DNA from: Mycobacterium sp. 1274761.0
GTDB lineage: Bacteria; Actinomycetota; Actinomycetes; Mycobacteriales; Mycobacteriaceae
Reading direction: 5' to 3'
NCBI RefSeq assembly: GCF_001668615.1
Contig: NZ_LZMC01000055.1
Location: 62,001 to 126,000, forward strand
DNA: 64,000 bases
This document shows, piece by piece, positions 1 to 7,865 of the stretch; position 1 is the stretch's first letter, and the number at the start of each line of letters is the position of its first letter. The position numbers and the translations under genes were made by a program. The notes beneath the pieces are model-generated. The model was not told the DNA's origin and searched no databases. It saw nothing but the letters and a program-made list of their open reading frames with translations.

Positions 1-444
1 CAAATGCACGCTGCAACCGGTCACTTTGACCCCGTACGCGAGCGCGTCGGGCACGGCGTGCGCACCCGGAAACGACGGCAGCAGCGCCGGATGGGTGTTC
101 AGGATGCGGCCGAGGAAGCGCGAAAGAAACTTGGTGCCAAGGATTTTCATGAAACCCGCCGACACGATAAGGTCCGGCTCGTGCGCGGCCGTGGCATCGG
201 TGATGGCCACATCCCACGCGTCGCGGTCCGGGTAGTCACCCAGCCGCACCTGGTAGCTGGGCAGCGACGCCGCCTCGGCGACCTCGACGGCCCGACAGTC
301 CCGGTCGACGCCGACGGCGACGATGCGGGCGGGATAGTCGCCGACGGCGGACTCGAGCAGGGACTCCAGCAGCGAACCGGTGCCGGAAGCCAACACCACC
401 ACCCGGGCCGGTGCGCTCGGGGGCACACGGAGGGGTTGCTGCAC
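1..444 (-). CDS. purN: Phosphoribosylglycinamide formyltransferase, 3' end cut by window
   Basis: PurN transfers a formyl group from 10-formyltetrahydrofolate to GAR in cytosolic de novo purine synthesis. The first 148 residues are present and the C-terminus lies beyond base 1. The N-terminal nucleotide-binding segment VVVLASGTGS is at about residues 15-24. The family signature NTHPALLP supplies the catalytic Asn116 and His118. The GTG start at 444 was chosen because the frame closes just upstream and the gene begins 9 bases after the perM stop, which implies co-transcription. The perM-purN order matches Rv0955-Rv0956 of M. tuberculosis. The truncation is a window artefact. Confidence 0.95.
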   Translation of the reverse strand, partial: MQQPLRVPPSAPARVVVLASGTGSLLESLLESAVGDYPARIVAVGVDRDCRAVEVAEAASLPSYQVRLGDYPDRDAWDVAITDATAAHEPDLIVSAGFMKILGTKFLSRFLGRILNTHPALLPSFPGAHAVPDALAYGVKVTGCSVHL

Positions 445-453
445 GCGTGCAGC

Positions 454-1944
454 CTAGTCGTCGGACGGACGCGGCCGGTCGCCAAGGGGGCCCGGCGTGG
501 CAGCGTCGTCGTCGTCGATGAACTCGAGGTCTTCTGGATCGGGCAGGTCGTCGTCGACGTGGGGGCGGCCCACCTGCGCCGTCGACACCGGCCCTTCGTC
601 AGGGGGCGTCGCGAAGGGCGGCTGGAATTCGGTGGGCCCGGCGTCGGGTTCCGGTGCGAACACCGGCTCGAGCTCCGGTTCGGGCTCGAAGGCGGGCTCG
701 AACTCGTCGTCCTCCTCCCGGACACCGGCTTGGTCGACATCGACGTTGTGGCGCGATCTACTTTCACCTTTTCGCCCGAACTCACGTTTGGGCGCACCAG
801 CCGCGGCGGGCGCGCGGCGGGCGATGCCGCCGGCCATCGCCACGGTCAGCCCCCCGATCGCCACGAACCACAGGAACACCGCCGGGCCGAAGGTGCCCTG
901 GTCGACGCCGACATGTCCGAAGTTGCCGAGCTCGCCGCCGCCGGCACAGCCGAGCAGCGCCATCGCCGCCGCCGCGATCACCGACGCGAGGACCAGCTTG
1001 CCCAGCGCGGGCAACAGCGGCAGAGGCCGTCGTCCACACTGCTGGCCGACCACCACAGCCGAGGCCGCGCCGACGATCAGCAACGCAACCCACACCGGGC
1101 CCAGCGGTGGCGTCGGGAGCGCCGCGAGCACCGGCAGCGCAGGGATGTCGCCGCCGAACACGGTGAACGAGCTGAACGTCGCGATCCCGACGTGCGCGCT
1201 GGAGCCCACGGCGACGGCCGAGGTCCCGACGATGACGTTGGGCGCATACAGCGCCGACAGCAGCGTCAGGCTGAGCTGGCCGAAGAACGAGTCGGTGATG
1301 GCATACGCCTCGTGCATCGTCGACCAGTGCACGACCAGCGACAGCGACGTCACCGCACCCGACAGCCCGAACAGTGCGAGCACGCCCGCGACCGCGGGCC
1401 TGCCCGCGTCGGCCACCCACGGCGGCAGCCCGGCGGCGCTCACCAAGCGTCGGCCTGCGCGTGACCCCACGCCGATGGCCGCGCCGATCGCATGCACGGC
1501 CAGCACGCCGGCGAAAGCGCGCAGCGCGTTGGGTGTCTGCAGCTGGGTCAGCACCGACGAGGCGTCGTGGATAACCGCCAGCGAAATGGCCGCGATCAGC
1601 AGCGGGCCGCCCACGGCCGACGCCACGATCCAGCGGATGATGAACCAGGACCCGTTCGGCGAGGTGGCCCCCGCTGTGGTGCGCGCGGTCCCCCAGACCA
1701 TCGCCAGCACCGGAAGAAGCGGCATCACGCCCAGCTCGCGGCCACCGATGGAGATCGGCACCTGGTGTACACCCAGCCACATGCTGGCGATCGCGCCGGC
1801 CGCGCCGGTCATGTCGCTGTTCGCGATGAGCAGCTGCAGCAGCACTACCGCGGCGATGATCACCAGCGCAACCGCCGAAGGGCCGAACGCGACCCGGAAC
1901 AGATCGCGAGCCTGGCGACTGCCGACCGACCTGTTCTCCACCAC
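454..1944 (-). CDS. perM: PerM-type polytopic membrane protein (DUF6350)
   Basis: This is a protein of about 496 residues with many hydrophobic helices over the first 380 residues (for example [18 protein letters not shown] and [15 protein letters not shown]). A hydrophilic, strongly acidic C-terminal tail rich in Glu, Asp and Pro follows. Its position between an Rv0954-like gene and purN identifies it as the PerM family. In M. tuberculosis PerM is a membrane protein tied to persistence and to stability of the divisome component FtsB. The start is uncertain: the frame runs back to a GTG at 1989, but consecutive GTG codons at 1944 and 1941, just before [12 protein letters not shown], look more natural. 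The tail is probably cytoplasmic (inference). Confidence 0.85.
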   Translation of the reverse strand: MVENRSVGSRQARDLFRVAFGPSAVALVIIAAVVLLQLLIANSDMTGAAGAIASMWLGVHQVPISIGGRELGVMPLLPVLAMVWGTARTTAGATSPNGSWFIIRWIVASAVGGPLLIAAISLAVIHDASSVLTQLQTPNALRAFAGVLAVHAIGAAIGVGSRAGRRLVSAAGLPPWVADAGRPAVAGVLALFGLSGAVTSLSLVVHWSTMHEAYAITDSFFGQLSLTLLSALYAPNVIVGTSAVAVGSSAHVGIATFSSFTVFGGDIPALPVLAALPTPPLGPVWVALLIVGAASAVVVGQQCGRRPLPLLPALGKLVLASVIAAAAMALLGCAGGGELGNFGHVGVDQGTFGPAVFLWFVAIGGLTVAMAGGIARRAPAAAGAPKREFGRKGESRSRHNVDVDQAGVREEDDEFEPAFEPEPELEPVFAPEPDAGPTEFQPPFATPPDEGPVSTAQVGRPHVDDDLPDPEDLEFIDDDDAATPGPLGDRPRPSDD

Positions 1945-2002
1945 TAGCGGTATAGCAGTTCTTTGCTCGCGTGCGCGGTATTCACGCACGCGAGGCTAAA
2001 GA

Positions 2003-2866
2003 CTACGACGGCGTATTGCCGGACTGATTCGGCGAAGACGACGACTGCTGCCCCTGGCCAGGCCCCTGTCCCGACGGACCCGAGGAGGCCGGCGGCTGGC
2101 TGTAGGTGGGGAAACCGGTCGGCGGGGTTGCGGGGCCGCCGTGCTGGCCGATCGCCGCGAAGCCTCCGGTGGAGGGCTGGCCGCCGGAATAGCCGCCGCC
2201 GTACTGGCCGGGGTAGGGCGGACGCTGCTGCTGTTGCGGGCCGCCCTGTTGCGGTGCGTGCTGACCGTAGTACTGGTTCGGCTGGCCGTAGGGCCCGTAG
2301 TTGGGCTGCTGCTCGTACTTCGGCTTGGGCGTCGGCGCGGTGATGATGCCCGAGTCGAGCAGCAGCGCGCCGATGGCGACCGCGGCCTGCAGGAAACTCA
2401 GCAGGATCACGACGTAGAGGGCCCAGCCGATGCTGACGCCTTCGGGCTTGAGGATGAGCTCGGCGAGCACGAGGAGGAAGCCGAGCACCGCGATCGCCGC
2501 GATGATGCCGACGGGCGCCTTCTGCCGTGGCAGCAGGGCGGCCGCGGCGATCAGGCCCGATACCAGCGCGGCGACAACTGCCAGGTCGAGGCCGCCGGTG
2601 GAGGCGCTGGCGCTGCCGCCCTGCGGGAAGTCGCTGTTCTCGACCGTGAACTGGTCACCGAAGTGGAACAGGTACACGAGCAGACCGAGTACGGCGACGG
2701 CCGCGAGCAGGATGAACGGCAGCTTGCTCGGACCGGCGGCCGTGGAATCGGCAGCCGACGTCGACGGCTGCTGTTCGATCTTGCCGAATTGATGGGTGGG
2801 GGCGCTGAACTGAGTCGTCGGCTGCTGGCTGGGCGGGTAACCGGAGCTACTGGGCGGGTAGGTCAT
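2003..2866 (-). CDS. DUF5336 membrane protein, 34 kDa antigen family (Rv0954-like)
   Basis: This 287-residue protein has a short polar N-terminus rich in Ser, Pro and Gln, then four hydrophobic helices at about residues 48-170 (such as LPFILLAAVAVLGLLVYLF). A long disordered C-terminus rich in Gly, Pro, Gln and Tyr follows. This is the layout of the mycobacterial 34 kDa antigenic protein family; Rv0954 has been reported as a member of the cell-division complex. The ATG start has an AGGAGAGG ribosome site. The gene lies 58 bases or less upstream of perM on the same strand, so the two probably form a division-linked operon. The biochemical role is unknown. Confidence 0.88.
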   Translation of the reverse strand: MTYPPSSSGYPPSQQPTTQFSAPTHQFGKIEQQPSTSAADSTAAGPSKLPFILLAAVAVLGLLVYLFHFGDQFTVENSDFPQGGSASASTGGLDLAVVAALVSGLIAAAALLPRQKAPVGIIAAIAVLGFLLVLAELILKPEGVSIGWALYVVILLSFLQAAVAIGALLLDSGIITAPTPKPKYEQQPNYGPYGQPNQYYGQHAPQQGGPQQQQRPPYPGQYGGGYSGGQPSTGGFAAIGQHGGPATPPTGFPTYSQPPASSGPSGQGPGQGQQSSSSPNQSGNTPS

Positions 2867-2889
2867 GACCTCTCCTGCTTTTGGTTGGA

Positions 2890-2906
2890 CGTCGCTGCGC
2901 GCGACG
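2890..2906. terminator. Hairpin between sfnG and the Rv0954-like gene
   Basis: CGTCGC and GCGACG pair around a TGCGC loop in the gap between two minus-strand genes. A second small hairpin, ATCGC-AAAAA-GCGAT, lies at 2947-2961, closer to the sfnG stop. No U tract follows. Either could mark the 3' end of the sfnG transcript, but the stems are short. Confidence 0.3.
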
Positions 2907-2986
2907 CTGCGTCGGAACGCCGTTCACGGAACTCGCGAGTTGGAGATCGCAAAAAGCGATTCGACACCACGCTAGCGCACGCTGCG

Positions 2987-4117
2987 TCAAGCAGATACGA
3001 GCACCGGAGCCCCGGCGCCCTCCTCCTCGGCGTTCTCGATCTCGCGCACCAACGGAAGCACCCGCGAACCGAAGTAGGAGATCTCCTCCTGGAAGTGCAG
3101 GAAGCCGCCGAGGATCAAATCGACGCCCCTCTTGCGATAGGCCGCAATGCGTTCCGCGATCTGTTCGGGCGTTCCGATCAACTGTGTGCGGAAGCCGTCG
3201 TTGTATTGCACCAAGTCTTCGAAGGTCGAATCGGCCCACATGCCGCGCTTGTCGGCGGTCGAATTGCCAGCTTGTTGTACGGCGGCTTTGAAACCTTCCA
3301 CAGCCGGACGGTTGGCCTTGGCCACGATTTCGCGCAGAGTCTCCTTCGCCTCGGCCTCGGTGTCGCGGGCGATGATGAACCCGTTGAGCCCGAACTTGAC
3401 CTCGCGGCCTGCGTCGCGCGCATGGTCGCGGACGTCGACGACCTGTTCGGTCACGCCGTCGAAGTCCTTGCCGTTGGAGAAGTACCAATCGGCGTGGTAG
3501 CCGCCGTTGCGCCGTGCGGCGGTCGAGTTGCCGCCCTGAAAGAGCTCCGGGTTGGGCCGGTCGGGGGTGTTCGCCGGTTTGGGTTTGAGGGTGAAGTCGT
3601 GGATGCGGTAGAAGTCGCCGCGAAGATCGACGTTGTCTTCGGTCCAGATTTTGCGCAGCACCTGCAGGAACTCCGCGCTGCGGCGATAGCGCTCGTCGTG
3701 TTCGAGCCACGGCTCCCCGAGGTGGGTGAATTCGTCCTTGAACCAGCCGGAGACGACGTTGACGGCGAAGCGGCCGTTGCTGAGTTGGTCGGCGGTGGCG
3801 CCCAGCTTGGCCAGCACGGCTGGGTGCCACAGTCCCGGGTGGACGGCGGCGATCACCTTGAGGCGTTGGGTGGCCAGCAGCAGCGCCAGGCTGAAGCTGG
3901 TGGACTCGTGCTGGTACTCGGCGCCGTAGCTGGCCTCGTAGCGGACCTGCGACAGGGCGTAGTCGAAGCCGTTGTTCTCTGCGGTCTGCGCGAGCTTGAC
4001 GTTGTAGTCGTACCCCCAGTCGGTGCGCTGCTCGATGTCGCTGGTGACCAGTCCCCCGCTGACATTGGGCACCCAGTACGCGAATTGGACATGATCTGCG
4101 ATCCGTTCGGTCGTCAT
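2987..4117 (-). CDS. sfnG: Dimethylsulfone monooxygenase SfnG-like (LLM family)
   Basis: A 376-residue luciferase-like monooxygenase. SfnG enzymes use reduced FMN and O2 to convert dimethylsulfone to methanesulfinate, releasing sulfur under sulfate limitation. Family hallmarks are the N-terminal FAYWVPNVSGGLVTS segment, then ALSQVRYEASYGAEYQHES, HPGLWHPAVLAKLGATAD and VNVVSGWFKDEF, and a C-terminal GVDLILGGFLHFQEE. The ATG at 4117 (MTTERIADH) was chosen because conservation begins there; the open frame extends further upstream without plausible sequence. No clear Shine-Dalgarno is seen. A reductase partner is not adjacent. It follows the decarboxylase gene by 62 bases on the same strand, but a functional link is not obvious. 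Confidence 0.88.
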   Translation of the reverse strand: MTTERIADHVQFAYWVPNVSGGLVTSDIEQRTDWGYDYNVKLAQTAENNGFDYALSQVRYEASYGAEYQHESTSFSLALLLATQRLKVIAAVHPGLWHPAVLAKLGATADQLSNGRFAVNVVSGWFKDEFTHLGEPWLEHDERYRRSAEFLQVLRKIWTEDNVDLRGDFYRIHDFTLKPKPANTPDRPNPELFQGGNSTAARRNGGYHADWYFSNGKDFDGVTEQVVDVRDHARDAGREVKFGLNGFIIARDTEAEAKETLREIVAKANRPAVEGFKAAVQQAGNSTADKRGMWADSTFEDLVQYNDGFRTQLIGTPEQIAERIAAYRKRGVDLILGGFLHFQEEISYFGSRVLPLVREIENAEEEGAGAPVLVSA

Positions 4118-4179
4118 GGTGTGCCATGACAACAACTTCGCCACGGATCGTCGCGGGTAAGGCTCTCGTTGAAGGAAAG

Positions 4180-5343
4180 TCACACTTCGACGATCGGCGT
4201 GGCCGGGATGCCGTTGAAGCGTGATGACGTGACCGACGTATAGGCGCCCATCATCGGGCTGACGACAATGTCGCCGACGTCGAGGGCCGGCATCGGGTAG
4301 TCGCGGGCGATGACGTCGGCGCTGTCGCATGTCGGCCCGGCCAGAGTCACCGCTTCGCAGCCGCCGACACCGTCGACCAGCTCGCGCAGCGCCAGAATCG
4401 GCGGATGCACGTCCTCGGTCATGACGTTGGAGTAGCTGCCGTATATGCCGTCGTCGAGGTAATGCCATTGACGCCCGTCACGCACGGCGCTGCCGACAAC
4501 GCCGGTCAGCAGCGTCATGGCATCGGCGGCGAGGAAGCGGCCGGGTTCGGCCAGCAGGGTGAACTGGTCACGGCGGCCGCCGAGGACCTCGTCGACGACG
4601 GCGGAGATGTCGTCGATTGCCGGCACCGGTTGACGGTAGCCGACCGGAAACCCACCGCCGATGTCGATGGTTCGCGTTGTCACTCCGAGGGTTTCGTCGA
4701 TGTGGCCGATGAGCTCGAGCGTCCCGCGCAGGGCTTGCCGATACGCCTCGACGGACGTTCCCTGGCTGCCGACGTGAAAGCTGAAGCCGCCGAAACGAAC
4801 TCCCGTCGCCAGCACCTGTTTGACCACCAGTTCCGCCTCGGCAGGCGCGACGCCGAACTTCGTCGAGAGGTCCGATTTCGCTGTCGGGTTGGGGAACGCG
4901 AGCCGCACGAGCACCTCGATGTCGCCGGGCAGACCCGTGAACTTCTGCGCCTCGAGGGGATTGTCGACGACGAAGGTACGCACGCCGGCGATGTAGGAAT
5001 GGTCGATGTCGGTCAGCTTCTTGATCGGGTTGGTGTTGATGCAACGGTCGATGGGAAGGCCGAGCTCACCGATGGTGTCGACCTCGGCCTTCGTTGCGAC
5101 GTCGAAGCCGCAACCGTTGGCGGCGACCGCGCGCAGCACGGCGGGGTGCGGCAACGTCTTCACCGCGTAGTGCAGCCGGAAGCCGGGTAGGCGCGAAGCC
5201 AGCAGCCGGCATTGCTCGACGACGCGGTAGCGGTCGAGCACCAGCAGCGGAGTGCCGTGCTGTGCGACGAGGGCACGCCAACCCTCGGTGTCGCAACGGG
5301 TTTGCAGCGTGTCACGCAGCTGCGACCGCAGTGACGGTTCCAT
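4180..5343 (-). CDS. Ornithine/lysine-type decarboxylase, fold III PLP enzyme
   Basis: This is a 387-residue group IV (alanine racemase-fold) decarboxylase. PLP-binding Lys62 lies in HYAVKTLPHP. The glycine loop IDIGGGFPVGY and LAEPGRFL bind the cofactor phosphate. Cys339 in AGPTCDSADV is the catalytic Cys-Asp signature of eukaryotic-type ornithine and lysine decarboxylases, and MGAYT follows. The product is probably putrescine or cadaverine; which substrate is preferred cannot be told from sequence. The ATG has a strong AAGGGGGG ribosome site lying inside the preceding gene, whose last 32 bases overlap this one, so translation is probably coupled. Confidence 0.88.
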   Translation of the reverse strand: MEPSLRSQLRDTLQTRCDTEGWRALVAQHGTPLLVLDRYRVVEQCRLLASRLPGFRLHYAVKTLPHPAVLRAVAANGCGFDVATKAEVDTIGELGLPIDRCINTNPIKKLTDIDHSYIAGVRTFVVDNPLEAQKFTGLPGDIEVLVRLAFPNPTAKSDLSTKFGVAPAEAELVVKQVLATGVRFGGFSFHVGSQGTSVEAYRQALRGTLELIGHIDETLGVTTRTIDIGGGFPVGYRQPVPAIDDISAVVDEVLGGRRDQFTLLAEPGRFLAADAMTLLTGVVGSAVRDGRQWHYLDDGIYGSYSNVMTEDVHPPILALRELVDGVGGCEAVTLAGPTCDSADVIARDYPMPALDVGDIVVSPMMGAYTSVTSSRFNGIPATPIVEV

Positions 5344-5899
5344 CGTTGACCCCCCTTCGAGGCTGCGAGCGCGTTGCCAGCAGCGACTTGAACTGCTCGT
5401 AGCTGAAGATGGCCAGTACGTAGAACCCGATGTCGGAGAACAGCTTTCCGAAGATCCAGCCGGCGACCACGCTGTCGAACATGATCGGACCGAGGTAGTA
5501 AGCCAACGGCCGGATCGCGATGCCGTCGATCAGCTCGGCCGGGCCGAATTCGATTGCGACGCTGCGAAACGCGAACAGGTTCGCCAGCACCAGACGCGCC
5601 GGTATGGGCCGGCTCTGGTACTCGCGGTAGGCCCAACGGATCGCATTGGTGTAGGCGACAGCGTAATAACCGGCCGATGCGCCGACCGTCGCGGTGATCG
5701 CTGCGGCGGCCATCGATCCGGTCAGCAGATAGGCGACGGCTGCGCCGCCAAGCTCGCCGATGGTGCCTGCGATTTCACACGGCAGATAGCGACGGACCCA
5801 CTCCCCCAATTTTCGACGACTGTTGCCCCCGACCTTCATGACTTCGAAGTGTCGGGGCGCGCGTCCCGCACGTCGCGAGTAAGGCACTACCCCAGTCAT
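5312..5899 (-). CDS. Small membrane protein overlapping the decarboxylase gene
   Basis: A 195-residue protein of no named family that I recognise. It has about four hydrophobic stretches: GGAAVAYLLTGSMAAAAITATVGASAGYY in its first half, LVLANLFAFRS in the middle, and PIMFDSVVAGWIFGKLF and IGFYVLAIFSYEQF near the C-terminus. Its last 32 bases contain the ribosome site and start of the decarboxylase, arguing for a shared transcript. A possible role in polyamine movement or in anchoring the enzyme is inference from this overlap only. An internal ATG at residue 21 (MKVGGNSRRK) is an alternative start and would leave a CRP-like site upstream of the gene. Confidence 0.7.
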   Translation of the reverse strand: MTGVVPYSRRAGRAPRHFEVMKVGGNSRRKLGEWVRRYLPCEIAGTIGELGGAAVAYLLTGSMAAAAITATVGASAGYYAVAYTNAIRWAYREYQSRPIPARLVLANLFAFRSVAIEFGPAELIDGIAIRPLAYYLGPIMFDSVVAGWIFGKLFSDIGFYVLAIFSYEQFKSLLATRSQPRRGVNDGTVTAVAAA

Positions 5900-5901
5900 C
5901 C

Positions 5902-5917
5902 TGTGACGAGCGCCACA
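5902..5917. promoter_or_regulatory. Possible CRP-type site before the membrane/decarboxylase pair
   Basis: TGTGACGAGCGCCACA matches the mycobacterial CRP consensus TGTGA-N6-TCACA with one mismatch. It lies immediately upstream of the minus-strand membrane gene and about 80 bases from the divergent LLM gene. It is a single site with no experimental support. Confidence 0.35.
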
Positions 5918-5996
5918 ACGGGTGCGACCGCAATCTTCACGTGCGGTTCATCTGCGGCTGTGCACGTCAAACGCCACCCGGCCTTGCCGCCGTGAC

Positions 5997-6010
5997 TGGA
6001 ACACGTTCTA
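5997..6010. promoter_or_regulatory. KstR-type operator (TNNAACNNGTTNNA) before LLM gene
   Basis: TGGAACACGTTCTA fits the KstR consensus at every fixed position. It ends 9 bases before the LLM start codon, where a bound repressor would block the promoter. KstR is the TetR-family repressor of sterol catabolism in mycobacteria; assigning this site to KstR rather than a related regulator is inference. Confidence 0.6.
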
Positions 6011-6019
6011 ATTCTGGGT

Positions 6020-6868
6020 ATGGACTATGGGCTCGTACTCTTCACCAGCGACCGCGGGATCACCCCGGCTGCGGCCGCCAAGCTGGCCGACGACCACGGC
6101 TTCACCACCTTCTACGTGCCCGAACACACCCACATCCCGATCAAGCGCGAGGCCGCTCACCCGACCACCGGCGACGAGTCGCTGCCCGACGACCGCTACA
6201 TGCGCACCCTTGACCCGTGGGTGTCGCTGGGCACCGCCTGTGCGGTGACCTCCCGCGTGCGGCTGTCGACGGCCGTCGCGCTGCCCGTCGAACACGACCC
6301 CATCACGCTGGCCAAGTCCATCGCCACGCTGGACCACTTGTCGGGTGGCCGCGTCAGCCTCGGTGTCGGGTTCGGTTGGAACACAGACGAACTCGCCGAC
6401 CACAATGTGCCGCCAGCCCGTCGACGCACCATGCTGCGCGAATACATCGAGGCCATGCGCGCGCTGTGGACCCAGGAAGAAGCCGAATTCGACGGCGAGT
6501 TCGTGAAGTTCGGACCGTCGTGGGCCTGGCCCAAGCCCATTCAGTCGCACATTCCGGTGCTGGTCGGCGCGGCGGGCACCGAGAAGAACTTCAAGTGGAT
6601 CGCCCGGTCTGCCGACGGCTGGATCACCACCCCGCGCGACTTCAACATCGACGAGCCGGTCAAGCTGCTTCAGGACACCTGGGCCGCCACCGGCCGCGAC
6701 GGCGCACCCCAGATCGTCGCGCTGGACTACAAGCCAGACCCCGAAAAGCTGAACCACTGGCGCGAACTCGGTGTGACCGAGGTCCTGTTCGGCCTGCCGG
6801 ACAAGCCCGAAGAAGAGGTTGCCGACTACGTCGAGCGCCTGGCGGGCAAGCTCGCGGCGCTGGTCTGA
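6020..6868 (+). CDS. LLM-class F420-dependent oxidoreductase (Rv0953c-like)
   Basis: A 282-residue TIM-barrel protein of the luciferase-like F420 group. Recognisable blocks are FTTFYVPEHTHIP, the VEHDPITLAKSIATLDHLSGGR barrel segment typical of the family (residues about 94-115), and VSLGVGFGWNTDEL. The later SHIPVLVGAAG strand helps form the phosphate-binding site. The substrate is unknown. Position between the sucCD region and perM matches Rv0953c. The ATG sits just downstream of a perfect KstR-type operator, so control by a lipid or sterol-responsive repressor is likely. Its 3' end overlaps the convergent TetR gene by 43 bases. Confidence 0.88.
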   Translation: MDYGLVLFTSDRGITPAAAAKLADDHGFTTFYVPEHTHIPIKREAAHPTTGDESLPDDRYMRTLDPWVSLGTACAVTSRVRLSTAVALPVEHDPITLAKSIATLDHLSGGRVSLGVGFGWNTDELADHNVPPARRRTMLREYIEAMRALWTQEEAEFDGEFVKFGPSWAWPKPIQSHIPVLVGAAGTEKNFKWIARSADGWITTPRDFNIDEPVKLLQDTWAATGRDGAPQIVALDYKPDPEKLNHWRELGVTEVLFGLPDKPEEEVADYVERLAGKLAALV

Positions 6869-7407
6869 GCCGACCGCAGCAGGACGACGAACGCCTGCGC
6901 CGCCGCGTCAACGCCTGGGTCGTCATCGGTGGCGACGAGGTCGAGCAGGAGCCCGCGGGTGACGGCCAGCCCCAGCCTCACCAATGCCGGGTCGGCTGCA
7001 CCGCCGGTCTTCGCGTCCACTTCGGCGAGCCAGGAGTGGACGGCACCGGGCAGCATGCGCGCGAACGGCTTTTCGCCCTGCGCGCCGCGCGCGTAGCACT
7101 CGAAGAACAGCCGCTCGAACGGTCGCAGTTCGGGCCGCCGCAGATCGGCCCACATGGCGGCCATCGCGTCGGCAGGCTCGCTGTCCCCCTCTGGTAGGTC
7201 CGCCATCTGCCTGGCTTCGACCTCATCGACGATCGCGAGCATCAGTTCGTCACGGGAACCGAAGTGGTGCAACAGCATTCGGTGGCTGGTGCCGACCGCT
7301 TCAGCGATCTCACGCAGTGAGCGGTCACCGATGCCGCCCTCGGCGAAAGCGTCGATGAGGTCGTCGAGCAACTGTCGACGCCGCTCGATGTCAGGAGGTC
7401 GAGCCAT
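6826..7407 (-). CDS. TetR-family transcriptional regulator
   Basis: A 193-residue regulator with an N-terminal helix-turn-helix (residues about 25-50: IGDRSLREIAEAVGTSHRMLLHHF, then GSRDELM) and a helical ligand-binding C-terminal domain. Its start overlaps the end of the SRPBCC gene by 17 bases, so both are read from one transcript starting near 7825. A perfect 7+2+7 palindrome at that start is the natural autoregulatory operator. The 3' end overlaps the convergent LLM gene by 43 bases, so transcription of either could interfere with the other. The effector is unknown. Confidence 0.9.
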   Translation of the reverse strand: MARPPDIERRRQLLDDLIDAFAEGGIGDRSLREIAEAVGTSHRMLLHHFGSRDELMLAIVDEVEARQMADLPEGDSEPADAMAAMWADLRRPELRPFERLFFECYARGAQGEKPFARMLPGAVHSWLAEVDAKTGGAADPALVRLGLAVTRGLLLDLVATDDDPGVDAAAQAFVVLLRSAQTSAASLPARRST

Positions 7408-7825
7408 TCAATTGCTCGCTGCGCGCCTTGAGGCCCTCCGCTTCGAGTTCGAGGTAACGCTTGGTGGTGCGCCGCATAAATCGGGCGACCAACGCGCCGA
7501 TCGGGCCCTGCTGGTCGAGCCGTTGCCGCACCCGCGTGCGGTCACCATCAGGGCTGACCTCGTGCACGGCGACGGTGCGACCGCCGGGTGAGCGCAGCTC
7601 CCACGTCCACGAGACGCCTCCGTCGACCGCGGTCACGACCCAGACCAGCTTCGGCAGCCGGGGCTGCTTGATCTCGAACCGCTTCCCGACCGCGAGGCCG
7701 GGCCCGTCGAGCGCCTTCAGGCTGGTCACCGACGTCGTCCACTCCGGCCAGCGCTCGACGTCGGAGAACACGTCCCAAACCAGCTGCGCGGGAGCGTCGA
7801 TGCCGATGGCGCTGTCGGTAATCAT
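7391..7825 (-). CDS. SRPBCC (START/polyketide-cyclase-like) protein
   Basis: A 144-residue lipid-binding-fold protein. The opening beta strand and helix (IDAPAQLVWDVFSDVERWPEW) and the later strand pattern ending in GALVARFMRRTTKRYLELEAEGLK are typical of SRPBCC proteins, which bind hydrophobic ligands in a helix-grip cavity. It is the first gene of a pair with the TetR regulator, so it may carry, modify or sense the regulator's ligand (inference). The ATG start codon touches the palindromic operator, leaving almost no 5' untranslated region, consistent with a leaderless mRNA. Confidence 0.85.
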   Translation of the reverse strand: MITDSAIGIDAPAQLVWDVFSDVERWPEWTTSVTSLKALDGPGLAVGKRFEIKQPRLPKLVWVVTAVDGGVSWTWELRSPGGRTVAVHEVSPDGDRTRVRQRLDQQGPIGALVARFMRRTTKRYLELEAEGLKARSEQLNGSTS

Positions 7826-7840
7826 GTACCAGATGGTACA
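7825..7840. promoter_or_regulatory. Perfect palindromic operator at the SRPBCC-TetR start
   Basis: TGTACCA-GA-TGGTACA is an exact inverted repeat with 7-base arms, beginning at the first base of the SRPBCC start codon and running upstream. Location and symmetry fit a TetR-family operator, presumably for the TetR encoded in the same operon. Confidence 0.65.
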
Positions 7841-7865
7841 AGAACTGTCGACGGGTGGGAAGGCA

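Noticed and set aside
4..1999. Long plus-strand open frames opposite purN and perM
   Set aside because: They are Arg/Ala/His-rich shadows caused by high GC, with no family match, while the minus strand encodes recognisable proteins.
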